DNA from: an uncultured Bacilli bacterium
GTDB lineage: Bacteria; Bacillota_I; Bacilli_A; RF39; UBA660
Assembly (NCBI GenBank): GCA_934097085.1
Contig: CAKONK010000002.1
Span: 72,516 to 136,515 of the forward strand
Direction of reading: 5' to 3'
Length of the DNA: 64,000 nt
Under the pieces are notes generated by a model. That model worked only from the letters and a program-made list of their open reading frames with translations, made no database searches and was not told the origin of the DNA. Within the stretch, counting starts at the first letter, position 1. Each line of letters opens with the position of its first letter. Of this stretch, positions 26,992 to 35,844 are shown one piece after another. The position numbers were made by a program, and so were the translations under genes.

Positions 26992-28911
26992 CTATATATC
27001 TAAGTTTTGAACATTAATTGCGTTTTCTTCAATAAATGTTCTTCTTGGTTCAACTTCATCACCCATTAATTTGCTAAATATTTCGTCAGCCATCATACAA
27101 TCTTCAACAACGATTTTACGAAGAGTTCTTTTTTCAATGTCCATTGTTGTTTCATTTAGTTCTTCAGGGTCCATTTCACCAAGACCTTTCATTCTTGTTA
27201 TTTCAACTCTATTCCTAATATTTTCAGGTAAACTATTTAGATATGCATCTCTCTCTTTTTCATCAAGTACATATTTTCTTGTTTTTCCATACCTTATTCT
27301 AAATAATGGAGGCTGTGCGGCATATACGTGGCCTGCCTCAACAATCGGCCTGAAAAAGCGGTAAAATAACGTTAAAAGAAGAATTCTAATATGAGCTCCA
27401 TCAACATCGGCATCGGTCATAATTATTATTTTATTATAACGAAGTTTATCTAAATTAAATTCTTCACCAATACCTGTACCAAAAGCAGTAATAATAGATC
27501 TAATTTCTTCATTATTTAATGCTCTATCCAACCTATTTTTCTCAACATTTAATATTTTACCACGAAGAGGAAGTATTGCTTGTCTTAAAGAATCACGACT
27601 CTTTTTTGCAGATCCACCTGCACTATCTCCCTCGACTATAAATATTTCACATTCGTTTGGATCTTTACTTTTACAATCGCAAAGTTTTCCAAAGAAGTTT
27701 GTAACAGCTAAATCGGTTTTACGAGTAATTTCTCTTGCTTTTTTCGCAGCATTTCTAGCTCTACAAGCAAGCATTGCTTTTTCAACAATTATTTTAGCAT
27801 CTGCTGGATTTTCTAAAAGAAACTTTTCAAATCCCTCGGAAAAAACATTATCAGCAAGTTTTCTAACTTCTGAATTACCAAGTCTTCCTTTTGTTTGACC
27901 CTCAAACTGAGGATTTGGATGTTTACAAGAAATAATCATTGTTAAACCTTCTTTAACATCATCACCTGTTAAAGATTCATCTTTTTCTTTAAGTAAATTA
28001 GCCTTTCTTGCATAATTGTTAATAACTCTTGTTAATGCTCTACGTACTCCTTCTTCGTGTGTTCCACCATCATGAGTATTTATGTTATTAACAAATGAAT
28101 AAATATTGTCACTATAACCATCATTATATTGTAGGGCAACCTCGAAAAATACGCCTGAATCTTGACCTTCAAGATGAATAATATCATCGTGAATTGGAGT
28201 TTTGTTTTGATTTATAAATCTTACATATTCAGATATTCCACCTTCATATAAGAATGTATCTCCAGTAGTATCTTCTTCATCTCTATCATCTCTTAAAGTT
28301 ATTCTTAATCCCCTATTTAAAAAGGCTAATTCCCTGATTCTTACTTTTAGAGTATCATAATCAAAAATTGTTGTATCAAATATTTCTGGATCTGGTTTAA
28401 ATGTTACTGTTGTACCAGTTCTATTTGGTTCACAATCGCCTATTTCATGTAGTTTTTCAACAGTATGTCCACCTTTTTCAAATCTAATAAAATATACTTT
28501 ACTATTTTTATATACTTTCACTTCTACCCAAGAAGATAATGCATTAACTACTGAAGCACCAACTCCATGAAGACCACCAGAAACTTTATAGCCTCCACCA
28601 CCAAATTTACCTCCTGCATGAAGTACAGTATATACGGTTTCTACTGTAGATAACCCTGTTTTAGGGTGAATATCAACAGGTATACCTCTACCATCATCTT
28701 TTACTGTAATTGAATTATCTTTATTAACAATTACTTCAATATTTTTACAATAACCAGCGAGTGCTTCATCTATTGAATTATCTACAATTTCCCATACTAA
28801 ATGGTGTAAACCTTTAACATCTGTAGTTCCAATATACATTCCTGGTCTTTTTCTAACTGCCTCTAAACCTTCAAGTACTTGAATATCCGAAGCATCATAA
28901 TGTTCTGCCAT
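26992..28911 (-). CDS. gyrB: DNA gyrase subunit B
   Basis: ATPase subunit of gyrase, 639 residues. GHKL ATP site with VDNSIDEALAG, DDGRGIP and GLHGVGASVVNAL. Toprim domain with EGDSAGGSAK and TDADVDGAHI. The ending MDPEELNETTMD is the usual C-terminal tail. It follows recF by 2 bases, so recF-gyrB-gyrA form one unit, the normal Bacilli order. Confidence 0.98.
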   Translation of the reverse strand: MAEHYDASDIQVLEGLEAVRKRPGMYIGTTDVKGLHHLVWEIVDNSIDEALAGYCKNIEVIVNKDNSITVKDDGRGIPVDIHPKTGLSTVETVYTVLHAGGKFGGGGYKVSGGLHGVGASVVNALSSWVEVKVYKNSKVYFIRFEKGGHTVEKLHEIGDCEPNRTGTTVTFKPDPEIFDTTIFDYDTLKVRIRELAFLNRGLRITLRDDRDEEDTTGDTFLYEGGISEYVRFINQNKTPIHDDIIHLEGQDSGVFFEVALQYNDGYSDNIYSFVNNINTHDGGTHEEGVRRALTRVINNYARKANLLKEKDESLTGDDVKEGLTMIISCKHPNPQFEGQTKGRLGNSEVRKLADNVFSEGFEKFLLENPADAKIIVEKAMLACRARNAAKKAREITRKTDLAVTNFFGKLCDCKSKDPNECEIFIVEGDSAGGSAKKSRDSLRQAILPLRGKILNVEKNRLDRALNNEEIRSIITAFGTGIGEEFNLDKLRYNKIIIMTDADVDGAHIRILLLTLFYRFFRPIVEAGHVYAAQPPLFRIRYGKTRKYVLDEKERDAYLNSLPENIRNRVEITRMKGLGEMDPEELNETTMDIEKRTLRKIVVEDCMMADEIFSKLMGDEVEPRRTFIEENAINVQNLDI

Positions 28912-28913
28912 AC

Positions 28914-29996
28914 TTAATTCTTCCTTTCTATTTGACCATTATTTGCATAATAAATGTTACTTTCTTCAAGTAAACTCTTATCAACATCATTAATGTCTGT
29001 AGTTGTAATAAATGTTTGAACTTCTTTATTTAACATTTTTATGATGTTATTTATTTTTATACTATCTAACTCTGAAAATAAGTCATCAAGTATCAATATA
29101 GGATAACTTCCATTAATTAATTTAATTAAAATTAATTCTGCCAGTTTAAATGATATTATCGCATTTTTTTGTTGGCCTACACTACCATATTCTTTTATAT
29201 TATAACCATCTAATATAAAATCAAAATCATCGTGGTGTACTCCTATCATAGTTTTACGATAATTTAACTCTGTTTTTAAGTTCTTTTTATACACATTTTC
29301 AAGATCTTCATATGATTTATTTTTATAATCACTACGATATTTAATCTCTAAATTTCCATAATCAAAAATATTTTTATAAATAGATGTTAAATTTTTGTTG
29401 ATATTATCAATAAAATTTCCTCTTATCTTACAAATTTCCATTCCCAAAGTAATCATTTTTTGAGTTAATATATTTAAATATTCTAAACTTCCATTACTAT
29501 TTAAGTATAATTCTTTTAAATAAGCATTACGGTTTTTTAAAACTTTATTGTAATCACTTATTAATTTGATATAACCACTATTTATTTGCGATATTTCAAT
29601 ATTTAACAGTTTTCTTCGATTACTTGGTGAATCAATAAATATCTTTGTATCATACGGATTAAAAAGTACAATATTAATTTTAGAAATAAAATCACCAACT
29701 TTTGTTATTTTTTTGTTATCAATAAATAACTTTTTAGAATTTTTGTTTAGTTCAATAAAGTATGTTTTATTATCAACTACTCCTTTTACTAAACAAACAT
29801 CACTATTTTTTCTTATTAAATTCTTATCATCCATTGTTCTAAAAGATTTACTCAAAGATAATAAATAAATAGCCTCAATTAAATTTGATTTACCAGTACC
29901 ATTATTTCCATATATAATATTTAAATTATTTGAAAAATCAATATTTAATTGTTCATAATTTCTAAAATTATATAATCTTAAATTCGATATTATCAT
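28914..29996 (-). CDS. recF: DNA replication and repair protein RecF
   Basis: SMC-like ATPase that loads RecA at gaps. Walker A GNNGTGKSNL (about 31-40), signature EYGSVGQQKNAI and Walker B LILDDLFSELD. 360 residues, normal. Starts ATG at 29996 with AAAAGAGG upstream. It has its own promoter-like sequence in the gap after the ComK-family gene. The S4-domain gene yaaA, which precedes recF in B. subtilis, is absent. Confidence 0.96.
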   Translation of the reverse strand: MIISNLRLYNFRNYEQLNIDFSNNLNIIYGNNGTGKSNLIEAIYLLSLSKSFRTMDDKNLIRKNSDVCLVKGVVDNKTYFIELNKNSKKLFIDNKKITKVGDFISKINIVLFNPYDTKIFIDSPSNRRKLLNIEISQINSGYIKLISDYNKVLKNRNAYLKELYLNSNGSLEYLNILTQKMITLGMEICKIRGNFIDNINKNLTSIYKNIFDYGNLEIKYRSDYKNKSYEDLENVYKKNLKTELNYRKTMIGVHHDDFDFILDGYNIKEYGSVGQQKNAIISFKLAELILIKLINGSYPILILDDLFSELDSIKINNIIKMLNKEVQTFITTTDINDVDKSLLEESNIYYANNGQIERKN

Positions 29997-30061
29997 TTTT
30001 GCCTCTTTTTAACTAAAATCATTAATTTTACCCCCTTACCGGTACTCCTATACATACAACA

Positions 30062-30067
30062 ATTATA
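30062..30067 (-). promoter_or_regulatory. Promoter -10 element ahead of recF-gyrB-gyrA
   Basis: Minus strand reads TGTGGTATAAT, a perfect -10 hexamer with an extended TG. The leader that follows contains the 8-base palindrome TACCGGTA (30037-30044) and GGGGG, unusual in this AT-rich genome. No clear -35. Confidence 0.5.
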
Positions 30068-30093
30068 CCACAAATAAAGGTTAAATTAAAGAA

Positions 30094-30537
30094 CTATTTA
30101 ATATTTCTTTTAAAAATAGTTTCTAATCTTGAAGCTTTAAATAATTGTTTGGTAAAAATGTTATTAGATACTGGTATTATAAGCGTTTTTTTATTTAAAA
30201 ATGTAATTATTAGTTCTTTAGAATTAATTGAATAATATTTATCAACTTCAATATAATTAATCCACACACAATTTAAATTTTTATACGAATTTGTTGGAAA
30301 AAATATTAGTTCCTTTTTTTCACTAATAATAATTGGTAATTTTGTTGATATACCAAGTAATGATTTTGCACTATGCATTCTTCCTAAAAATGTGCTTCCA
30401 TAATAAATACAACTATCATTTATAATAGTGTTTAAAGATCCTTCAATATAAAATTCTATATATTTTTCCACTACTTTAACTTTATTATCAACTTTTAATA
30501 ATGCTAAAGTATTTTCATTTATTATATACTTGTCCAT
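30094..30537 (-). CDS. ComK-family competence transcription factor
   Basis: 147 residues. The central part matches ComK position by position: DSCIYYGSTFLGR (B. subtilis DRSCRFFGSSYAGR), ISTKLPIIISEKKELIFFPT (ISHKPPIMV...IFLFPT), NLNCVWINYI (PQCGWISHV) and IPVSNNIFTKQ late in the protein. It ends soon after, lacking the last 40 or so residues of B. subtilis ComK (192) that carry the MecA-binding and degradation region. ComK activates DNA-uptake genes. Its place between dnaN and recF is not the B. subtilis one. A strong terminator sits between dnaN and this gene. Confidence 0.88.
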   Translation of the reverse strand: MDKYIINENTLALLKVDNKVKVVEKYIEFYIEGSLNTIINDSCIYYGSTFLGRMHSAKSLLGISTKLPIIISEKKELIFFPTNSYKNLNCVWINYIEVDKYYSINSKELIITFLNKKTLIIPVSNNIFTKQLFKASRLETIFKRNIK

Positions 30538-30570
30538 AATTTCCCCCTGACAAGGATGTTATAACATAAA

Positions 30571-30599
30571 AAAGACAAAAACTTTGTCGATTTTTGTCT
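30571..30599 (-). terminator. Terminator after dnaN
   Basis: Minus strand: AGACAAAAA, loop, TTTTTGTCT then TTTTT. A nine-base perfect stem starting right after the dnaN stop. It isolates dnaA-dnaN from the ComK-family gene. Confidence 0.85.
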
Positions 30600-30600
30600 C

Positions 30601-31716
30601 TTAATATGTTTTTATTGGTAAAATTAATTCAATTATAGTATCATCATCTACACTATTAATAATTATTGGTTTATCATCACCATTTATAAGAAGTATAATA
30701 TTTTCACTATCAAGAACTTTTAATGCATCTAACATATATTTTGAAGAATAACTAATTTCTAACTTTTCTTTATTATTTGAATCAATTGTTAATTCTTCTT
30801 TACTTTTACTGTCTGAAGATGCCGCAAAAAGTGTCATTTTCTTGTTATCAATTACCATTTTAATAATATTTTTATCTTTACTTACCATAATTGTTGAGGC
30901 TCTATCAATTGCACTATAGAACTCTTTTAAATTTAAGTTAATCATATAGTTAAAATCTTTTGGTATATAGTTTGAAGTGTCAGGGTAAGTTCCATTTAAT
31001 AAAGCAGTTTGGAATAATATGTTATTATAATGAAATAAAACTTTATTTTTAAATAAATCTATTTCAACATTACCTTCGTCTTTTAAAATGTATACTAATT
31101 CATTAACACTTTTACCAGGTATTACTATATTTATATTACTATTTATTGAATCTTTTAATTTAACAGTTTTTTTAGATAATCTATAAGAATCCGTTGCTGT
31201 ACACTCTAATATATCACCATTTATTTTTAAATTTAATCCTGTAAGTAGTGGTCTTACTTCTTGCATACTCATGGCATAAGATGTTTGATTAATCATTTCT
31301 TTTAAAATTTTTGATTCTAGATAAATAGTATTTTGACTTTTTTCAAGTGCAATATTAGGATATTCCCCAATATTATAACATTCAATTATATATTCATTTA
31401 TATCTGAATAAATTTTTATATTATTATTCTCAGTTAATTCAAAGTTGATAATTTCACTAGGCATTTTTCTTATTATTTCTAATAAACATCTACTTTGAAG
31501 TACTGCTCTACCTTCTTTTTCTATATTTACTATATTTTTTGCTTCAATAGTAGTTTTAATTGTAAGTTCACTATCACTTGCTTGTACCTCTAAACCATCA
31601 TTAGTTAAGTTTAGTAATATACCATTTAATACTGGTATTGTAATTTTTGTTGATAAAGCTCTAACAGCATTTGACAAAGCCTCAACGATAATATTTTTAT
31701 TAATTGTAAATTTCAT
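30601..31716 (-). CDS. dnaN: DNA polymerase III sliding clamp
   Basis: Beta clamp, 371 residues, three similar domains. The N-terminus MKFTINKNIIVEALSNA and the C-terminal LILPIKTY are typical. Follows dnaA, separated by about 140 bases with two DnaA boxes. Confidence 0.97.
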   Translation of the reverse strand: MKFTINKNIIVEALSNAVRALSTKITIPVLNGILLNLTNDGLEVQASDSELTIKTTIEAKNIVNIEKEGRAVLQSRCLLEIIRKMPSEIINFELTENNNIKIYSDINEYIIECYNIGEYPNIALEKSQNTIYLESKILKEMINQTSYAMSMQEVRPLLTGLNLKINGDILECTATDSYRLSKKTVKLKDSINSNINIVIPGKSVNELVYILKDEGNVEIDLFKNKVLFHYNNILFQTALLNGTYPDTSNYIPKDFNYMINLNLKEFYSAIDRASTIMVSKDKNIIKMVIDNKKMTLFAASSDSKSKEELTIDSNNKEKLEISYSSKYMLDALKVLDSENIILLINGDDKPIIINSVDDDTIIELILPIKTY

Positions 31717-31856
31717 ATTTTTCCATCCTTCTTTCTTTTAAAATTAATTATTATGTTTATTATAATGTTTTGTTTGTTGATAACTTGTGAATTACTCATA
31801 TTTTAACATAATTTTACTGATTTTTAGTAAAATTTTATCAACATAATTCCACAAAA
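31717..31856. other. Origin-associated region between dnaA and dnaN
   Basis: AT-rich stretch with two DnaA boxes of the same sequence: TGTTGATAA at 31775-31783 (reverse) and TTATCAACA at 31835-31843 (forward), plus TTCCACA nearby. It is the second half of a bipartite origin as in B. subtilis. Confidence 0.7.
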
Positions 31857-33209
31857 TTATAACTTATTTTTAATTTCTTTAATAGTATTGTTTAATTTTT
31901 CATCTTTTTTGATGTCATTATTTATTTTATCATAAGATGCTGAAATTGTTGAATGATCCCTCCCTCCAAATTCTAAACCAATTCTTTCTAGTTTTTCATC
32001 TGTTTCAACTCTACATAAATATATTGCTATATGTCTTGGTTTACTTATATTTGAAACTTTCTTTTTACTTTTTAAATCACTAACAGTTATTCCAAAGTAA
32101 TCCGCTACTGCTTTTTGTATTTTGCTTATGGAGTTATCCGCATAAATATTAACACTTAAGTAGTCTTTTAAACCTTCAATTGCAAAATTTAAATCAATTT
32201 TATCAGGAACCATCATTGCTGTATAAGCCATTAGCCTATTTATTGTTCCTTCGATAAATCTAATATCATTTTGACAAGAGTTTGCTATATATTCAATAAC
32301 CTCTTGGTTTAATCTATTTTCTAGTGATGTATTTTTGATTTTACTATGTATTATTTTACATCTTAGTTGAAAATCTGGGGGATAAATATCAACTGGAAGT
32401 CCCCACATAAATCTACTTCTTAATCTATCCTCAATTTTCTTTAAATCGTCTGGTGATCTATCTGAACTTATAATTATTTGTTTATTTGTTTGATATAAAG
32501 CATTAAAAGTATGGAAGAATTCTTGTTGAGATTTGTCAGCACCAACTAAAAATTGAATATCATCAATAATTAAAACATCAACATTTTTATACTTATCTTT
32601 AAAGTTTTTAGCATAATTCATTGAACTTATGCCCTTTTCAATACTTGCTATTCCCGTGTAATCCTCAACAAATTCGTTACTTGTAACATAAAGTACTTTT
32701 TTATTTGAATGATTAACGATATAGTTTCCTATTGCATGCATTAAATGTGTTTTACCTATTCCACTTCTTCCATATAGAAATAAAGGATTATGAATTGAGC
32801 CTGGATTTTCCGCTACTGCGTGAGCAGATACTACCGCAAGTCTATTAGATTCCCCTACTACAAAAGATTCAAAAGTAAACTTTGGATTTAGGTTTGTAAC
32901 CCATTCTTCATTAAAATCCTCTGTTACTTCTTTGTTAGGTTTATTTTCTTTTGTTTCTTGTAATTCATCCTCTGTGAAATACTCAATATTAAAGGTCTTT
33001 CCTGTTACATTAATAAAAGCTTTATCAATGTATTCCTTATAATTTTCAGATAGCATACTTTTATGAATATCCATTGGAACCACTATTTTAAGGGTATTGC
33101 CCTCTAAAGATATTGGTCTAATTTTAGAAAACCAAAGATTATAAACATTTAGGCTTACAACTTGCTCTATTTCCTCTAAAAAGTTTTTGAATAACTCATT
33201 TACATCCAT
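31857..33209 (-). CDS. dnaA: Chromosomal replication initiator DnaA
   Basis: Opens the origin and starts replication. 450 residues: domain I (about 1-80), linker, AAA+ domain with Walker A LYGRSGIGKTHL and Walker B VLIIDDIQFL, and domain IV with FGGRDHSTISASYDKI, the DnaA-box-contacting helix. Normal throughout. The boxes around it are all TTATCAACA rather than the common TTATCCACA. Confidence 0.98.
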   Translation of the reverse strand: MDVNELFKNFLEEIEQVVSLNVYNLWFSKIRPISLEGNTLKIVVPMDIHKSMLSENYKEYIDKAFINVTGKTFNIEYFTEDELQETKENKPNKEVTEDFNEEWVTNLNPKFTFESFVVGESNRLAVVSAHAVAENPGSIHNPLFLYGRSGIGKTHLMHAIGNYIVNHSNKKVLYVTSNEFVEDYTGIASIEKGISSMNYAKNFKDKYKNVDVLIIDDIQFLVGADKSQQEFFHTFNALYQTNKQIIISSDRSPDDLKKIEDRLRSRFMWGLPVDIYPPDFQLRCKIIHSKIKNTSLENRLNQEVIEYIANSCQNDIRFIEGTINRLMAYTAMMVPDKIDLNFAIEGLKDYLSVNIYADNSISKIQKAVADYFGITVSDLKSKKKVSNISKPRHIAIYLCRVETDEKLERIGLEFGGRDHSTISASYDKINNDIKKDEKLNNTIKEIKNKL

Positions 33210-33553
33210 ACCTTACCCCACATACAAACTTTCCTTACCTACATTGTACTTCATTTTTACAAAAAGATAAAGAAAAAATTTAATCTAACAAGTTATCAAC
33301 AAAAGTTATCAACATTTTTTTCTTTTAAATACTGGGCTTAAACCACTTATCAACATTTTCAACAAAATGATTTGTTAGTTATTTTGTTGAAAGAAAATTA
33401 TACTATGTGGAATTTGTTAAAATATAATTGTTGATAATGTTGAAATCTTGGTTAACCTATTATATTACTTTAAAAATAATGTTGATAATTTGTTAATATC
33501 TTTGTTGAAATATATAAAATAATCCAACTTTAAAATTTAATAACAAAAAATAC
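33210..33553. other. oriC: Chromosome origin region oriC (upstream of dnaA)
   Basis: Gene-free, AT-rich. DnaA boxes TTATCAACA at 33293-33301, 33306-33314 and 33347-33355, and the reverse TGTTGATAA at 33429-33437 and 33480-33488. Gene direction switches here from minus (dnaA side) to plus (rpmH side), as expected at the replication origin. An unwinding element is likely in the AT-rich stretch near 33440-33540, but I cannot fix it by eye. Confidence 0.85.
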
Positions 33554-33583
33554 TTGACTATTTGCTTGATTTATAGATATAAT
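33554..33583 (+). promoter_or_regulatory. Promoter of rpmH
   Basis: TTGACT (33554-33559), 18-base spacer, TATAAT (33578-33583), about 30 bases before the rpmH start. A near-consensus housekeeping promoter. Confidence 0.82.
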
Positions 33584-33615
33584 AGTAACGCGTAAGAAAA
33601 GGAGAAAGTATATAT

Positions 33616-33738
33616 ATGAAAAGAACATATCAACCAAATAATAGAAAAATGAAAAAAACTCATGGTTTTTTCTCAAGAAAAAATGGTAAAGTTTTATCAA
33701 GCCGTAGAAAAAAAGGTAGAAAAGTTTTAAGTAAATAA
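33616..33738 (+). CDS. rpmH: Ribosomal protein bL34
   Basis: Tiny, very basic ribosomal protein of 40 residues starting MKRTYQPNNRK, with THGFFSRKNGK and ending KGRKVLSK. The family is usually 44-46 residues; the shortening is in the middle, near RKNGKVLSSRR. The ATG lies behind AAGGAGAAAG. Next to rnpA, as in nearly all bacteria. Confidence 0.97.
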   Translation: MKRTYQPNNRKMKKTHGFFSRKNGKVLSSRRKKGRKVLSK

Positions 33739-33741
33739 AAA

Positions 33742-33764
33742 CCACTTTAAATGTGGCTTTTTTT
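33742..33764 (+). terminator. Hairpin between rpmH and rnpA
   Basis: CCAC, seven-base loop, GTGG, then CTTTTTTT. Probably a partial terminator that lowers rnpA output relative to rpmH. Confidence 0.6.
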
Positions 33765-33777
33765 AAAGAGGTTAATT

Positions 33778-34113
33778 ATGAAAAAAAGAGACATTGTTAA
33801 AAGTAGTGAAGAATTTAATAAAATTTTAAATAATAAACAAAGAGTATCTAATAATAGATATATTATATTTTATTATCCAAGTGAAGATGGTAAAAAATAC
33901 TTTGGTATAAGTGCTCCAAAAAAATATGGAAATGCAGTTTTTCGTAATAAAATGAAAAGAAGACTTCGAGCACTTATAGATGAATGTAATTTACTATTCA
34001 AAAATGGTAAAAAATATATTATAATTATTAAGAGAGATTTTATAAATTCTGCTTATAAAGATAATTTAGAATCTTTAAGAAATTTGATAGGAGAGTTAAA
34101 TGAAAAAAAATAA
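33778..34113 (+). CDS. rnpA: Ribonuclease P protein component
   Basis: Protein subunit of RNase P. The RNR motif region reads FRNKMKRRLRALI, preceded by YFGISAPKKYGNAV. I take the ATG at 33778, after AAAGAGG, giving 111 residues; an upstream TTG-type extension runs through the terminator hairpin. It overlaps yidC by 14 bases. Confidence 0.94.
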   Translation: MKKRDIVKSSEEFNKILNNKQRVSNNRYIIFYYPSEDGKKYFGISAPKKYGNAVFRNKMKRRLRALIDECNLLFKNGKKYIIIIKRDFINSAYKDNLESLRNLIGELNEKK

Positions 34114-35170
34114 AAAATTTTATATCATAGTTTTATTAGTTATAACTATGTTAACAACTGGGTGTGGCTCTAATAGCTATATTAAAGATGAAAAGGGTAA
34201 ATTAGTAACAAATTCTGAAACTGGTCAAAGTTTACAAAAAACTATTTATTGTAAACCTTCAAAAAATACAGAAATGTATAAATTATATGAAAAATATGAA
34301 GATCAGATGGAAGTTAAACTTTCAAAGTTACCAAGTTGTGATAAATATAAAATAAATTCTAATAAGACAAATAGTTTATGGCAGTTTTTATTTGTTAAAC
34401 CTCTTGCATTTATTATTTTAAAAGTAGGTTTATTATTCAAAAATATGGGTATGACTCATGCTTATTTAGGATTATCTGTTATATTAATAGGATTATTAAT
34501 TAGAATTATATTATTACCACTTACAATTAAAACTCAAACTCAAAGTGAGAGAATTAAAAAAGCAACTCCAGAAATTCAAAAATTGGAAAGAAAATATGGT
34601 AATGATACTTCTCAAGAAGCAATGATGGCAAAACAACAAGAAATGATGATGATTTATAAAAAATATCAAGTTAATCCAATGTTGAGCTGTATTATGTCAC
34701 TAATTCAATTACCATTATTCTTTGCTTTCCTTGAGGCTATTTACAAAATACCTACAATATATGAAGGAAGAATATTTGGATGGAATTTGGGAACAACTCC
34801 AAGTATTGGAATTTTCAAAAATCATCAATATACATTTATTATTCTTGTAGTATTAATTATTTTATCAACTTATTTTTCATTTAAATTTACAATGAAACAA
34901 ACTGCATCAAGTTCAAGCGTACCTGGTGCAGAAAAACAAACTAAATTTATGTTAATATTTATGACAGTATTTATTGGTTTTGCATCATTAAGTTTACCAA
35001 CCGCTATTGCATTATATTGGATTGTAACTTATGCATTTATGATTATTCAAACTTATATAATTAAGTTTATAAAAAATGGTAAAACAGATAAAAAAATCAA
35101 AAAACAAAAGCAAAGTATTAATGAAAAATTAAAGGTTAAGGAGAATTTGAAGTATGGAAAAAATAAGTAA
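34100..35170 (+). CDS. yidC: Membrane protein insertase YidC/OxaA, lipoprotein type
   Basis: 356 residues. A lipoprotein signal with lipobox LTTGC puts the N-terminus outside the membrane, as in SpoIIIJ. The five-segment core follows, with the conserved Arg of the hydrophilic groove in LLIRIILLPLTIKTQ, and a basic C-terminal tail rich in Lys. Between rnpA and jag as in B. subtilis. Spo III J function in sporulation is plausible given the other spo genes. Confidence 0.94.
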   Translation: MKKNKKFYIIVLLVITMLTTGCGSNSYIKDEKGKLVTNSETGQSLQKTIYCKPSKNTEMYKLYEKYEDQMEVKLSKLPSCDKYKINSNKTNSLWQFLFVKPLAFIILKVGLLFKNMGMTHAYLGLSVILIGLLIRIILLPLTIKTQTQSERIKKATPEIQKLERKYGNDTSQEAMMAKQQEMMMIYKKYQVNPMLSCIMSLIQLPLFFAFLEAIYKIPTIYEGRIFGWNLGTTPSIGIFKNHQYTFIILVVLIILSTYFSFKFTMKQTASSSSVPGAEKQTKFMLIFMTVFIGFASLSLPTAIALYWIVTYAFMIIQTYIIKFIKNGKTDKKIKKQKQSINEKLKVKENLKYGKNK

Positions 35171-35768
35171 AGTAGGTAAAAATTTTGAAACAGTATTCGA
35201 AGAAATTTTAACAGAAAATAATTTAACTCAAGAAGAAGTTATCTATAAAACTACTGAAATTAAAAAAGGTTTATTTAAATCAGCAAATGTTGAAGTAACA
35301 ATTTATAAAAAGTCTGATATTTATGATTTTGTAAAAGAATTTTTAAAAGAAATAGTAAATAATTTAGGTCTTGAGGTAACATTTGAAACTAAAAAAGTTG
35401 AAGATAGAGTAGTTATTAAAATGTATTCAAACAATAATAATATTTTAATTGGCCATAATGGTAATACAATTAAGGCTCTTGAAAATTTAGTTAGACAAAA
35501 AATTCAACTTGAAACAGGTATGTTCTTTATAATTTCTCTAGATGTTGAAAACTATAAAGATAAAAAAATAAGTAGATTAGAAAGACTTGCTAAACAAACT
35601 GCTAGAGAAGTTAAAAGAACACATATTGATGTTCATTTAGAAAATATGAATTCTTATGAAAGAAGAATTATTCATAATGCTTTATCAGAATTTAAAGGTA
35701 TTTCTACAAAAAGTACTGGAGAAGAGCCAAATAGACATATAGTAATAAGTTATATTGGAGAAAAATAG
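35154..35768 (+). CDS. jag: RNA-binding protein Jag/KhpB (Jag-N, KH, R3H)
   Basis: 204 residues: an N-terminal Jag domain (about 1-50), a KH-like domain with LIGHNGNTIKALE and a C-terminal R3H domain with NSYERRIIHNAL. It overlaps yidC by 17 bases. The usual rpmH-rnpA-yidC-jag cassette. Confidence 0.93.
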   Translation: MEKISKVGKNFETVFEEILTENNLTQEEVIYKTTEIKKGLFKSANVEVTIYKKSDIYDFVKEFLKEIVNNLGLEVTFETKKVEDRVVIKMYSNNNNILIGHNGNTIKALENLVRQKIQLETGMFFIISLDVENYKDKKISRLERLAKQTAREVKRTHIDVHLENMNSYERRIIHNALSEFKGISTKSTGEEPNRHIVISYIGEK

Positions 35769-35793
35769 TCAATTTCATTTTGGCTATTTTTTA
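35763..35793 (+). terminator. Terminator after jag
   Basis: AAAATAGTC, a loop, GGCTATTTT, then more T. The stem begins in the jag stop codon. Confidence 0.75.
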
Positions 35794-35822
35794 TTTACAT
35801 TAAATTAAAATAGTGTTACAAT
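35794..35822 (+). promoter_or_regulatory. Promoter of mnmE
   Basis: TTTACA (35794-35799), 17-base spacer, TACAAT (35817-35822), directly after the jag terminator and 23 bases before the mnmE start. Confidence 0.65.
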
Positions 35823-35844
35823 AACGCAAGGAAAAGGAGGCACT

